DNA of 64,000 nt, taken from NCBI GenBank assembly GCA_963575745.1, contig CAUYUJ010017849.1, positions 350,923 to 414,922 on the forward strand. Reading direction: 5' to 3'. The position numbers and the translations under genes were made by a program. This document shows, piece after piece, positions 54,318 through 64,000 of the stretch (the stretch's first letter is position 1; every line of letters starts with the position of its first letter). The notes under the pieces are model-generated. The model saw only the letters and a program-made list of their open reading frames with translations. It made no database searches and had not been told where the DNA came from. The DNA comes from Prorocentrum cordatum (taxonomy: Eukaryota; Sar; Dinophyceae; Prorocentrales; Prorocentraceae).

Positions 54318-54622
54318 GGGTAGGCCCGATGGGTAGGCCTAGGGTAGCCCTAGGGGTAGGCTCTAGGGGTAGGCCTAGGGTAGGCCTAGGGGTAGGCCTT
54401 AGGGGTAGTCATAGGGTAGGTCTAGGGGTACGCCCTAGGGGTAGGCCTAGGGTAGGCCTAGGGGTAGGCCTAGAGTAGGCCTAGGGGTAGGCCCTACGGG
54501 TAGCCGTAGGGGTAGCCCTAGGGGTTGCCCCTAGGGGTAGCCCCAGGGTAGCCCTAGGGGTACCTAGGCCTTAGGTGTAGCCCCAGGGTAGCCCTAGAGG
54601 TGGGCCCTATGGGTAGGCCTAG
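54318..54622 (+). repeat. GTAGGCCTAGGG minisatellite
   Basis: About 25 irregular words of 10-13 bp (GGGGTAGGCCTA, GGGTAGCCCTA). Confidence 0.9.
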
Positions 54623-54977
54623 GGCAGACCAGACCTTCCTTCTGCGGTCTATAGGAACTCGAGCCAATCAACATCGAGGAGCTCGAGGGTACTATCGGAT
54701 CCAAGTTGCACGTCGGGTGTTGCTAGAAGTGCCCCCAGCCCCAAGGTGCCCCTCAGGATTTCCAAAGAGGCCTGCACGGCCTCCAGAGCATCCTTCACGA
54801 GGCCCAGAGGGCCCCAGGGGCTCCAAAATGGAGCGGAAATCTGCACCTTGGGCCAGGGGCACCTTTAGTTAGCAACCCCCGAGCAAGACAGCAGGCGCCT
54901 CCCGCTGGAGTCACGTCCAGATCCACTCCAGACCATACCGACTGCAGCGAGCAGGCGGGGGCCTGGCCGAAGCAATA

Positions 54978-56815
54978 GTGCGCAACGTCGAGGGCACTGT
55001 AGCCCTCAAGCCGGCTGGAGGCGAACGAGCTCTCGGCGTGCCCCCCCTTCCGATAAAGTGGTGGTCGGGAGCGAGAGCCTCACCATGCGCTTCGCGCTTC
55101 GCGCTTCGCGGAGCGAAGGCCTCAGTGCGCGCTGGGACGCGGCGATCAAGGGCAGCTCGGCCCCACGAGAACGGAGCGGTGAGGGCGTGCCTCGACGCGG
55201 CAGGCCACGCCCTCGGCATTACCAGCCTCGCCCTGCGCTAGGACATCGAGAAGTTCTACGACAGCGTTGGAGGTGGAGGCGGGATTCCCAGCGGCGGTCG
55301 TGGAATTGGAGGTCGCCATCGTCGCGGGGCCCCGCTGCCTCCGGCGGAAGGCCGTACTCGGGGAGGCGATCTGGCCGACCCGATCCACCGTCGCTGGCTC
55401 CCCTCAGGGAGCTGGGCTCGCGAAGGTCGTCCTCCACCGGATCCTCCAATTGGCACACATTGTTTCGCCTACGGCTGGTTGAAAGACTTCTGTAGACGAC
55501 ACTGTCATCAGATGCGAGGGCGCACAGGAGCGGACGTCCGAGACGATGGAAGAGGTGGTCCTCCGGATAGCACGAGATACGGTGAGGGCATAGGATAAGA
55601 AACCATTGAATAAGGAATCCAAGGTCTGGAAACCAGTGGGGCTCCAACCGTGGACTGGCCATGGATATCACCGCGGCCCTCACGAGACAAGGAACCCCCA
55701 AGGGTCTGAAGCCTCCTGGGCACATTCCTTAACCAACACCCCCATCGTATACGCGGGCAGCGACCGAAGATCTCAGACACGTCGAAGGACATGATCAAGA
55801 CCACGGCGAGGACCCTGCGACGGCCGGGAGTATCGGCCCAGGCAGCACACGATACAAAGGACCTCGGCATCGACGCTGGTGTAGGACGGAAGCAGGTAGT
55901 GAAGACCTTGAAGAAGCGGCTCAAGAAGGCCAAGGGCCAAGGAACGGTCCGCACGCATCAAGAAACTACATCGATCAGCGACCTTGGCTGAGGAATCCGA
56001 TGGCTTGCGGACCACAGAGCCCCTACCACAATTCTCATTACGGTCACCAAGCCTTCGGCCTGACTCCTTCTCAACGTCAACTCCTACAACGTCGACTAGC
56101 TGGTCAGCTCGCAGCCAAACGTCAAGGTGGCACATGTTTGACGACGGCGTTGGCAGTCGAGATGTGGAACAAGAAGTCAGGCCACGAGTTGCGGAACCAA
56201 GTGGTAATGGATGGCTCTCCCTTTTGAAATTGAATCATCAGCTGCACCAGCGGGACAAGCTCGCTTGGGGCAAGATCAGGGTCCAACTCATCAAAATGGG
56301 GACGCGCAGATGGTCATATGTCAAAGGACCAAGTGCCACGATCAAAGCGACGCATGGACATCGGTTGGATACCACTGAAGGCCACGGAATGAGCACGGCC
56401 ACTACCTGATAGACAAAAACAAGCATGGCTCATGCCCAACAGCAACGATGACGACTACACCCAGGACTGGGAGCTCATGGCCGTACTCGGAGACACCAGC
56501 AGCAACATTCAGAGGCTTTACTGGCAGCAGGCCGCCAGGCATGAAGATGGAGACGGGCTTCAAGCTGGGGCTGAGGTGTGGCGTACGCGGCGATATCAAC
56601 GGTGCTTGCAGCGAGACGGACATATCAGTGCTGTTGCCCTCAACTTGGTGGTGGTTGCGGGTGGTCAGCGGGCACGTACAAGAAACAAGGAAGCAAGGCA
56701 CGCGGTCAGCACGCAACTCTGCCCACGGTGCGAAGCGGCAGAGGAGATGCTTCGCCACCGGACATGGGATCGCAAGACGAACACGGGGCACGATGACTTC
56801 GACAAGACTGAGAAA
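54978..56815 (+). pseudogene. Degenerate non-LTR retrotransposon reverse transcriptase
   Basis: The enzyme would copy element RNA into DNA. Signs, in order: a LKPAGGERALG-like entry motif near 55005; an in-frame TAG at 55239-55241; then DIEKFYDSV, the RT motif A, at 55242-55268; a shift to another frame carrying GFPAAVVELEV and the motif B region AGSPQGAGLAKV (about 55280-55430); a shift again to VDDTVIRCEG, motif C with its two catalytic Asp (about 55495-55524); an introner-like insertion at 55582-55760; then DLGIDAGVGRKQVVKTLKK, and a thumb-like YGHQAFGLTPSQRQLL (about 56037-56090); and finally a zinc knuckle CPRCEAAEEMLRHRTW near 56719-56766. At least three frame changes and one stop show that it is dead. 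No poly(A) end or target-site duplication was found. Confidence 0.7.
55582..55760 (+). mobile_element. Introner-like segment, copy 2 (179 bp), inside the RT
   Basis: Starts GTGAGGGCATAGG and ends GCGGGCAG. Its removal joins ...ARDT to RPKISDT... in phase 0 and leaves the RT frame open past the join; with it in place the frame hits TAG after 3 codons. Homologous to 51823-52000. Confidence 0.7.
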
Positions 56816-56825
56816 CTCGTCCCTC

Positions 56826-57003
56826 AGAGGGGGAGGAGGAGGAGGAGGAGGAGGAGGAGGAGGAGGAGGAGGAGGAGGAGGAGGAGGAGGAAGAGGAGGA
56901 GGAGGAGGAGGAGGAGGAGGAGGAGGATGAGAAAGAGGAGGGAGGAGGAGGAGGAGGAGGAGGAGGAGGAGGAGGAGGAGGAGGAGGAGGAGAAGGAGAG
57001 AGG
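56826..57003 (+). repeat. (GGA)n microsatellite
   Basis: About 55 GGA triplets with a few AGA and TGA interruptions, directly after the RT relic. Confidence 0.97.
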
Positions 57004-57019
57004 AGGAGCCAGGGGTCAG

Positions 57020-57890
57020 GGCACTCCAAGATTCGCGCCCAGATTGTGGGGATGTCTCAGGCGATTTGCTTGCTTCGGTGCCCAACATCTCTTGCTTCCG
57101 GAAAAGTTTCTGAGGATGTCTCGGGCGAGGCGCTGGTTTCAGCACTCCCAAGAGGGGCGGCAGGGGTCAGAACATTCCAGGATTCGCGACCAGATTGCGG
57201 GGATGTCTCAGGCGGTTTGCCTGGGTCGGTGCACAACATCTCTTACTTTCGGATGTCTCGGGCGAGGCGCTAGTTTCAGCACTCCCAAGGGGGGCGACAG
57301 GGGTCAGGACACTCCAGGATTCGCGCCCAGATTGCGGGGATGTCTTAGGCGGTTTGCTTGTGTCGGTGCGCAACATCTCTTGTTTTCGGAACCGTTTCTG
57401 ACGATGTCTCAAGCGAGGCGCTGGTTTCAGCACTCCCAAGGGGCGACAGGGGTCAGGACACTCCAGGCTTCGCGCCCAGATTACGGGATTGTCTCAAGCG
57501 GTTTGCCCGTTTCGGTGCCCAGTACCTCTTGCTTTCGGATGTATCAAGCGAAACGCTGTTTTCAGCACTCCCGAAGGGGGGCGCCCGGGGTCAGGACACT
57601 CCAGAATTCGCGCCCAGATTGCGGGGATGTCTCAGGCGGGCTGCCCGTTTCGGTGCACAACATCTCTTCTTTTCGGAACCGTTTTTGAAGATGTCTCAAG
57701 CGATGCGCTAGTTTCAGCACTCCCAACGGGGGGGCGATAGGGGTCAGGACACTTCAGGCTTCGCGCCCAGATTGTGGGGATGTCTGAGGCGGTTTGCTAA
57801 CTTCGGTGCCCAACATCTCTTGTTTTCGGAACCGTTTCTGATGAGGTCTCAGGCGGAGCGCTGGTTTCAGCACTCCCAAGGGGGTGGGGG
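57020..57890 (+). repeat. Tandem repeat, six units of 138-153 bp
   Basis: The phrase CCAGATTG(C/T)GGGGATGTCT recurs near 57041, 57191, 57329, 57478, 57616 and 57769. Units contain CGGTGC(A/C)CAACATCTCTT, TTTTCGGAACCGTTTCTGA and TTTCAGCACTCCCAAGGGG. The alternation of long and short units comes from presence or absence of the CGGAACCGTTT piece. Confidence 0.9.
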
Positions 57891-58140
57891 GGGCGGACCT
57901 TTACTTCTCTTTGCCCCGATGCCAAGTGTGGACGGTCGTGCCCCGATCTGCTTTTGCGTTGGCGTTGCGGAAGCCGGCCTTGGCTGCCGCCCGATGCGAA
58001 ATGCTGGCGGCAAGTGTTCTTTGGCCGTGTAAACGATCGCCTGTCTCATCGGCCCGATGCCAAGTGCGGACGGCCTCGATCGGCGGCAGGCCTAGCGGAT
58101 CTTGTCCATCCGTGGGCGAAAGATACATGAGCTTGACAGC
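57890..58140. other. Spacer between repeat clusters; no gene
   Basis: GC-rich, with a GATGCCAAGTG(T/C)GGACGG phrase present twice (57918 and 58049). Confidence 0.5.
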
Positions 58141-58450
58141 TGAGAAAAACAGGGAATAGGCAACAGGATGTCTCTGGCGAGGCGCTGGTTTCAATGCCCC
58201 GAGGACCCCAGATCGCGATACAACATCACGTGGTTTACTAAATTCGTAGCCAGTTTCGTTTGCGTTTTGAACATCTGCTGAGGATGCCGCAAGCAGGGCG
58301 CTAGTGCCAGCACCCCAAGGGTCCCAGATTGCGAGGATGTCTCAATCGATTTGCCTGCTTCGGTGGGCAAGCTCGCCTGCGCCCAAAGCAAGTCGTAAAG
58401 AGTTCTCAGGCGGAACGCTGGCTCGAGCATCCCGCAGGGCTCAGATTGCG
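58140..58450 (+). repeat. Diverged units of the 57-kb tandem repeat
   Basis: Two to three units with GATGTCTC(T/A)GGCGAGGCGCTGG or variant and GCACCCCAAGG phrases, more diverged than the main array. Confidence 0.65.
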
Positions 58451-60300
58451 AGAGGAAGTGGAGGAGGTGGAGCTGGAGTAGGAGGTGGTGAAGGGGAGCT
58501 CGTAACTGGGGAGGGATGGCGAAGGGAAAGAAGCAGGACTAAGAGGAGAAAGTGGAGGAAGAGGGAGGAACAGGAGGAGGAGGAGGAGGAGGAGGACGGA
58601 AGTGGAAGGAGTAAAAGGGCTCTCGCTGCCGAACGGGCAACTCGGTTGGCCGAGGCAACAGGGTCGAAGTTCGAGGCTCCTGACTCGAGCTCCGCTGCTT
58701 TAGCTGTTCCAGTGCTTTTGCATTGTTCGAGCTTCCTTGGCATACTTTGTCAGAGTTTCCTTGGCATTATCGTCTTCACGGGTAGATTCCCCTGACAGGT
58801 GTTCAGAGGATAAGAACGAGAAAGAGGAGGACAAGGAGAGGGAGGAGGAAAGAAGGAGGAAACGCCTAGTTAAAATCGTCGTAGTCGTCGGCGTCTCTCT
58901 CGGCTTCGCTTACCACATTTTTCAAGACAAAATGACTGAAGATGCTCCTCGATGGCCCCCGCGGACAAAACTGCACACGTCCGAGCGATGGCAAGCTAGC
59001 GCCAACTGCGGATTCAGAATTCACGTCTGCCACGGATCATTGGGATCTGGCCAAAAAGTGGCTTAGAATACAACCATCGCCCTGACCTAAGGAACGATGA
59101 ATAAGGAACGACGCCCCTCTTTTCCCAAGGAGTAACGCATAAGGAACGAGACATATCATGCACAACGCGTAATATTACGCATGCAAGCCTGAGGAACGAC
59201 CGAACCCTTTTTGAAACGTAAACGTTCCTTATTCAAGCCGCTCGCTGTATTCCCGAGACCAGGACCAGACAGGAGTGAATGAAGATCTCTGCGCCAGGGC
59301 CCGAGCGGCCCAGAGGAAGTGCGCCAACCCTTCCAGGTCCAGTGGTTCCTGTCTCACCTGTACGAGAGTGTGACCCCGCTCGACACCAGGGAACTCAGTC
59401 TGTCACGTTTGGCAGCGCCTGTGGGGACATTTGGGCGCGGGAGGCGGCGGAGCGGGCTTGGGACGGAATGGCGGGTCGGAGTCCAGACTCAGACCTAGTA
59501 GACATCACGGCAGCCTGGGTACGGCGTCGGGCGCGCCGTGCGGTGGCAGAAGCAGCACAGGCTTGGGAGAAGACGAGGGCTGAAAGACAGGCTCCGTCTG
59601 ACCCCGAGCCCAGGACATCTGACGGCCATTCAGAGCTCGGCCCAGTTGCTTGAAGCGTGCGGGGATCGGCCCTGGTGGTGCACGGCTTGTCAGCAGGTCC
59701 AGCCGAAATAGAAAGTCAGAGAATTTGCCGCCACGCCATGTTATGGCCCCCCCAGCTGGCATCGAATCGAGCCTGGGGGACCTGCGGTGGGAGGGGCAGA
59801 GTTGCGCCAGCCGCCACAGGCCGCGGACTCACCGAGCGCATGCATCCCTCCTACAAGCTTCAATGTGTTGACAAAGTGTTGTTGCATGTTTGTGCAGATT
59901 GTAGGCTGTACGCCTCCGCCGACCCCAGGAGTCTTGCTGGTCAGTGTCGGTCGCGGACGCCCAACAGGTTCGGACAACCTCGCTCGGTTCGCCATAGGTT
60001 CGTTTCCCCGTCGCGAGGGGCCTCCCAAAGCTATCCTGGAGACCCGCACCCGAGAGAACTTATATGAAAGAGCGCTAATTACGCGAGTTCAGACGCACGG
60101 ATGACCCAGGAGCCGGCCAGCCTGGCCAGGAGGCTGCTACACCTTTGGAGGGGCATAGGGGGGCGGAGTTCCTGCTCGCGGTCCTCTTCCAAGCCTTGTC
60201 AGCTTTGGCCCCAGGGTGCCAAGGACGTGGGGTCGCAGGGCCGTCCCAAGAGCGCTCCCAACAGGCCCACCTGATTCATTCGCTAGGACAAGGCCCGCTA
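58450..60300. other. No gene supported
   Basis: Purine tracts (58460-58610 and 58800-58860). A minus-strand frame at about 58800-58710 reads NAKETLTKYAKEARTMQK and could be an exon, but lacks proof. From 59060 to 59240 ATAAGGAACG words occur with one inverted CGTTCCTTAT and a 14-bp palindrome. A GTTTGGCAGCGCCTGTGGGG phrase near 59406 loosely resembles a tRNA-Lys primer site, but I see no long terminal repeats. Confidence 0.35.
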
Positions 60301-60329
60301 GCACGCAATTCCAGCTAGCTCCCTCGCCT

Positions 60330-60530
60330 CCCCTCCCTCCCTCCCTCCCTCCCTGCCCTCTTTGCATTCCCTTCCTCCCTGTTCTCCTCCTCCTCCTCCT
60401 TCTCCTCTCCTCGTCCTCCTCCTCCTCCTCCTCCTCCTCCTCCTCCTCCTCCTCCTCCTCCTCCTCCCCCTCTGCCTCCTCCTCCTCCTCCCCCTCCTCC
60501 TTCTCCTCCTCCTTCTCCTCCTGCTCCTCC

Positions 60531-60565
<35 letters not shown>

Positions 60566-60600
60566 CTCCTCCTCCTCCTCCTCCTCCCTCTCCTATGCCT
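60330..60600. repeat. (CCCT)n and (TCC)n tract
   Basis: About 210 bp of TCC triplets with CTT interruptions, after a short CCCT run. Confidence 0.97.
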
Positions 60601-61400
60601 TCCCTGCCCTTCTCTTCCTCCTCAACTCGCCTGCGGCGGCGTGACCCCCGGTGCCCCTCCCCACCATCCCGCCTGCAGCTCCGTCAGCACGCGCCCAGGG
60701 GCGAAGCTGCCCAGGCGCGGGCTGTCGGGCCGAGGCGCTTGCAGCCACGCGGCCTGGCAGCGCGCGCAACTGCGGGGGGAAGCGTGGGACTCGGGCTCGG
60801 GGGACTCGGCTGGATTTTGACGCGAGCTCCCGCTGCCATCGACCCACGAAGAGTGGGCACACAAACCCAAGACGGGCCCGTGCAACCAAAAAAATCGGCA
60901 AGCCCGAATTCTGGCGAACTCGCGGTCTGCGCTTCCCCGCCTGTGGGAAGGGGGGAAAAGGCGAGGAGGAGAGGGGGGTTATGATTATAGGCGTGGCGGG
61001 GAGGGGGGGTGCGACGGGGAGAGGGAAGAGATGGGGAACAGGGCAAGCGAGGTGCGCTCGCACCACGTCTGTGCGGCTGCTAGGGTATCGCAGATGGCCC
61101 CGATCTCCAGAATGACCTCATCATGCGATGCGCACCTAACATGGGTGGATGTGTGCACTGGACGAGGAGGAGGAGGAGGAGGAGGAGGAGGAGGAGGAGA
61201 GCAACACAGAACCTCATGGATCCCCTGCTCAAATTACCGAAGACGGCGAGCCCGAAAAAACGGAACTGTATTCAAAGGGGGTTCCTTCGAAGCCGCAGAA
61301 CTTACGACGCAAGCCCTCCCAAGACTCACAGCGCAAACTGCTCTGGCCGAGTGGCGCCACTACGGGCGCGCGACCCGCAGAAAGAGGGTCATACTTCAGA
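60600..61400. other. No gene seen
   Basis: GC-rich, with a (GGA)n run at 61163-61200. Open frames on both strands lack splice support. Confidence 0.4.
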
Positions 61401-61469
61401 CCCGATGACCCCTTCCCGCCCCCCGTCCACCAGATCTCACCCCCCGCATCCCCGTCCCGGAGCGTCGAC

Positions 61470-62590
61470 CTCCCCGGCCACGACTCGAAGGCGAATTAAT
61501 CATAGGAGCATGTGCCGCAGCAATCATCGCAAACCCCTCTGGAAGATCAGCGGCGGGCCTCTCCATAGCCCTGTCCACACGGTCCTGAGAAGTGTTACAT
61601 ACTGCGACCAGCTCTGCTAACCACGGGCTACCGCTCATCCATTCACGCCTGCACAGCCTGTCCACCCTGTCGCTTCGCGGTCGAGAAACTTCGAGATCTC
61701 TCTCTCTCTCTCTCTCTCCAGGGGCCCGCGCGGGGCCGCGCACGAAAGGAAAGGGCCCCCTCCACCACCACCGAAGTCTCGATCATCGGGCCAACGACAG
61801 ACCCCATCTGGTTGTGGAGGTCCAGGCGAAACAGAGATGTGAACATCTGTTGCTGGCTTTCAATTCTGCTGGCCTTCGCCAGCTTCGCGCCCCAGTAATA
61901 TCTCGTTTTCTCCCTGCGATTCCCTGCTGTAGCTCTCTCGCCGATGCGCCCCGATCTGCTGCCGCCGTCTTGGTAGCGCCGTACTCGAACACCGCCCTGC
62001 ATACTATTGGATGTGGAGGGCCGCGATCTTTGTGACCCACCTTTTCGCCAGCGTCGGCGCGCTTGCGTATCTCTTTGCCCAGCGCGTGGCACTGCTCCCC
62101 TGGCGAGGGCGGCCGCGACCCGAAACGCTCCCGCGGGCAACATGCGCCGCAAATGAGCGTGTATATATCGCCAATGTGGTCTGGTCGCCCCTGACTTTGA
62201 GGCCGCCTGCTCCGCTCGACTCCTCCTTGCCCTTCTTGGCGTCGGGCGCGGTGGCTATTGAACTTACGGCATCGTCTTTTGTAGCGCTGCGCCGATCAGC
62301 ACGAGAGAGAGAGAGAGAACAACTTGGCACCGCAAAGGTATACCGTCTGGCATCTGTCACGGTACGGGTTGACATGAAAACGGGCGATCCGGGCAGAGAG
62401 ATGGCTTCGGACATGGCGACAAAGCGATATAGCATAATCCCCCACATACTCACAGCGCGGGTACATGATGATCTGGTCATGAGGCTGAAGTGAATGCACG
62501 GGGAACATACGTGGTGTAATTCCCTTTGTGTGCTGTTCGAAATGCATGCCTCCAGCAGCGACATGCGTCGAAACAGTTTGTGGACTGCAG
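61470..62590 (-). CDS. Candidate multi-exon gene (partial, exons not fully resolved)
   Basis: Three minus-strand stretches have coding character. First, 62590-62454, after the acceptor GTACGCAG, with HFEQHTKGITPRMFPV and HDQIIMYPR, ending at a strong GTGAGT donor. Second, from about 62012 (after CCAATAG) to about 61760, with YYWGAKLAKASRIESQQQMF and LDLHNQMGSVVGPMIETSVV. Third, about 61612-61490, with ELVAVCNTSQDRVDRAMERP and MIAAAHAPMI. A 19-nt exon between a CGGCGCAG acceptor and a GTAAGT donor (about 62289-62271) would join the first two in phase. I recognise no family. The span given covers exons and introns. Confidence 0.35.
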
Positions 62591-62811
62591 CTGCGTACAT
62601 AAAACGGTGTAAGAACGTGCGTCAAGCTATTAAGGTGATGGCAAAGACGCGTATGTTCTAGTAACTTCTACCGTGTAGTGAAGGCGCTCTGGCAGGGTTC
62701 CCCGTCGAGGTTCCTCGGGCATCTGTAGGCGCGCGTTTCAGCGACGTGAGCTTCGCCCTCAGATGGGGGCCCCTCTGGAGCTACATACCCAAGAGGAGGA
62801 ATACTTACCGA

Positions 62812-62898
62812 AAAGGCCGGACTATGAATCTCCGAAACCCCAACATTCCGAAAGTCCCCAGAAGCCCCAAGAATCGCTAGCACCACAAAGTCCTCTGC
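62812..62898 (-). CDS. Possible small exon
   Basis: A TGTTGCAG acceptor and a consensus GTAAGT donor bracket an open stretch of 87 bp, with VVLAILGASGDFRNVGV. It could be an upstream exon of the candidate gene to its left; phase was not tested. Confidence 0.25.
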
Positions 62899-63099
62899 AA
62901 CAGACCTTATTGAATCGCTTCGCTCATTCCGCCGGCCCGTGATATGGCATCGCTGGTTTTTGTCTGTGTGTTCGTTGCCCATGTTGCGCTCTTGGGGGCG
63001 GGTGTCGTTCGGACGCGTTGCGTGGGGAGTTTTGATGGTGAAGCAGTTCCCTGGGGGTCGTCTCTCGATGGGGCGAAATAGAGTCGTCGTCAAGATGCT

Positions 63100-63745
63100 T
63101 CTTTGGGGGGCCTCTTGGGGTCTGTTGAGAGGCCGTTCGGGGGCGCCTGGGAGACATGTTTGAAGCCTTCTGGGGCTTCTTTTGGGCCTCCTGGGAGTCT
63201 CCTGGGGCCTCTTGGCGACATCTTGGGGCCTCTTGGAGGCCTCTTGGGGCCTCTTTGGGACCTCCTGGGCGCCTTCTGGGACGGAGGGCTCCATTTTTGA
63301 GTTCTCGGTATCCCTCCTGAGTCCCTCTTGGGCCCGTCTTGGGGCCTCTTGGTCCGTCTTGGGCGGCACTTGGGCCGTCTTGAGGGCTCTCTTGGGTCGT
63401 TTCGGCGCCGTCTTGGGAGCTTCGTGGGCCGTCTTGGAGCGGTCTTGGGGGCCTCTTGGGCCGTCTTGGAGCGTCCGGAAGCCGAAAAAGCCAGAACACA
63501 AAAAACATAGAAAAAACCAATGAAAATCAACGATTTTGGCCTCTTGGGGCTCTCTTCGGAGGCCTCTTGGAAGGCTCTTGGGGCGTCTTGGAGGCCTCTT
63601 GGGCTGTCTTGGGGGCCTTTTGGGCCGTCTTGGGGTCATCTTCGGCGTCTTCGAGCGCTCTTTGGGCGTCTCGGGGGCCTCTTGGGCAGTCTTGGGGGCC
63701 TCTTGGGGCACTCTGAGCGCGCTCTGGGGAGCCTGAGAGGCCGCA
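63100..63745 (+). repeat. T-family repeat
   Basis: Two T arrays (63105-63475 and 63540-63745) flank an A-rich core with CGAAAAAGCC and AAAAACCAATGAAAA, the same plan as the T parts near 10.3 and 38.7 kb. Confidence 0.8.
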
Positions 63746-64000
63746 CCCAGAAGGAAAACCATCTCTGAGTAGACTTGGTCGGGCGGCGACCGGGCGTTGG
63801 TCGGGGTACTTTTCGCCGGGGGACCCCCAGGGGCCGCCCCGCGCGCGCGAACTAGAAATACTGTTAATACTGTTAACCAGTTACCGGAGATCTTAGCACG
63901 CCCTGGCCCGTTGGGCCGGCGAATTCCTTCATGCGGCGAAGGCACAGACACACGGCCCAAGTCGGGGGCAACTTGCTGCGTCCGAAACGAAGCATGTGCC
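63746..64000. other. No gene seen
   Basis: Mixed sequence to the end of the window. Confidence 0.4.

Noticed and set aside
54318-54622. TAGGG-rich stretch as interstitial telomere repeat
   Set aside because: The words are GTAGGCCTAGGG-like with irregular length, not a run of TTTAGGG or TTAGGG.
59170-59178. TAATATTAC, the nonamer of geminivirus-type replication origins
   Set aside because: It is only the centre of a 14-bp palindrome with no surrounding stem-loop and no Rep-like frame nearby; chance is the better explanation.
59230-59440. Possible LTR retrotransposon primer-binding site (GTTTGGCAGCGCC...)
   Set aside because: The match to a tRNA-Lys end is interrupted, and no long terminal repeats or gag/pol frames flank it.
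62668-63960. 430-codon minus-strand open frame
   Set aside because: Most of it is T repeat (Gln-Glu-Ala-Pro, Pro-Lys-Arg words). The only part kept as possible is a small exon at 62812-62898.

Overview
This is nuclear DNA from a eukaryote, most probably a dinoflagellate. Four observations point there. A 14-base relic of the dinoflagellate spliced leader sits just upstream of an intact gene (23476-23489, minus). Nearly all recognisable coding sequence between 13.9 and 48.6 kb lies on one strand, as in dinoflagellate unidirectional gene clusters. One phase-compatible intron uses a GC donor. The coding families (BED-finger/hAT-like protein, C5-cytosine methyltransferase, PIF1-type helicase, non-LTR reverse transcriptase) are ones I associate with dinoflagellate genomes. 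No bacterial-style operons, Shine-Dalgarno sites or CRISPR arrays are present. I cannot assign a species.

Layout. 1-13.9 kb: no convincing gene; GC-rich DNA, minisatellites, a TTGGGG-type 10-bp repeat family (called T here), a 100-base assembly gap (8901-9000) and one composite repeat (9010-10880). 13.9-25.1 kb: minus-strand genes, namely a 497-residue exon with an acidic/lysine-rich tail, an unrecognised exon pair with a frameshift, a small terminal exon, an intact 287-residue gene with the spliced-leader relic, and a two-exon cytosine methyltransferase catalytic domain. A 1.5-kb composite repeat (block A) lies at 20.8-22.3 kb. 25.1-38 kb: simple repeats, two terminal exons, then a minus-strand gene in at least six exons that I read as BED-finger plus hAT-like domain (36.9 to 30.4 kb). 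38.3-42 kb: nested dispersed repeats including block B, whose interior is inverted relative to block A while its two ends are not. 43.2-48.6 kb: C-terminal exons of a PIF1-type helicase, a 1.3-kb satellite array apparently in its intron, a 368-bp local duplication and one more terminal exon. 48.6-60.6 kb: repeats, a 427-bp duplication, a degenerate plus-strand reverse transcriptase gene containing an introner-like insertion, and a 145-bp tandem array. 61.4-62.6 kb: a candidate multi-exon minus-strand gene. The last kilobase or so is mostly T repeat.

Functionally the window is dominated by mobile or mobile-derived DNA. The intact coding regions either belong to families carried by transposable elements (hAT-like, RT, methyltransferase, PIF1-type helicase) or are unrecognised. 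The most interesting signals are: the block with an inverted interior (20807-22306 against 39922-41358); two homologous 178/179-bp GT...AG segments at unrelated sites, one of which restores an open RT frame when removed; the spliced-leader relic; and 1.45-kb repeats lying in introns close upstream of splice acceptors.

Limits: all exon borders are hand-read from GT/GC...AG and reading phase, and no similarity search was run. Family names rest on motif recognition.
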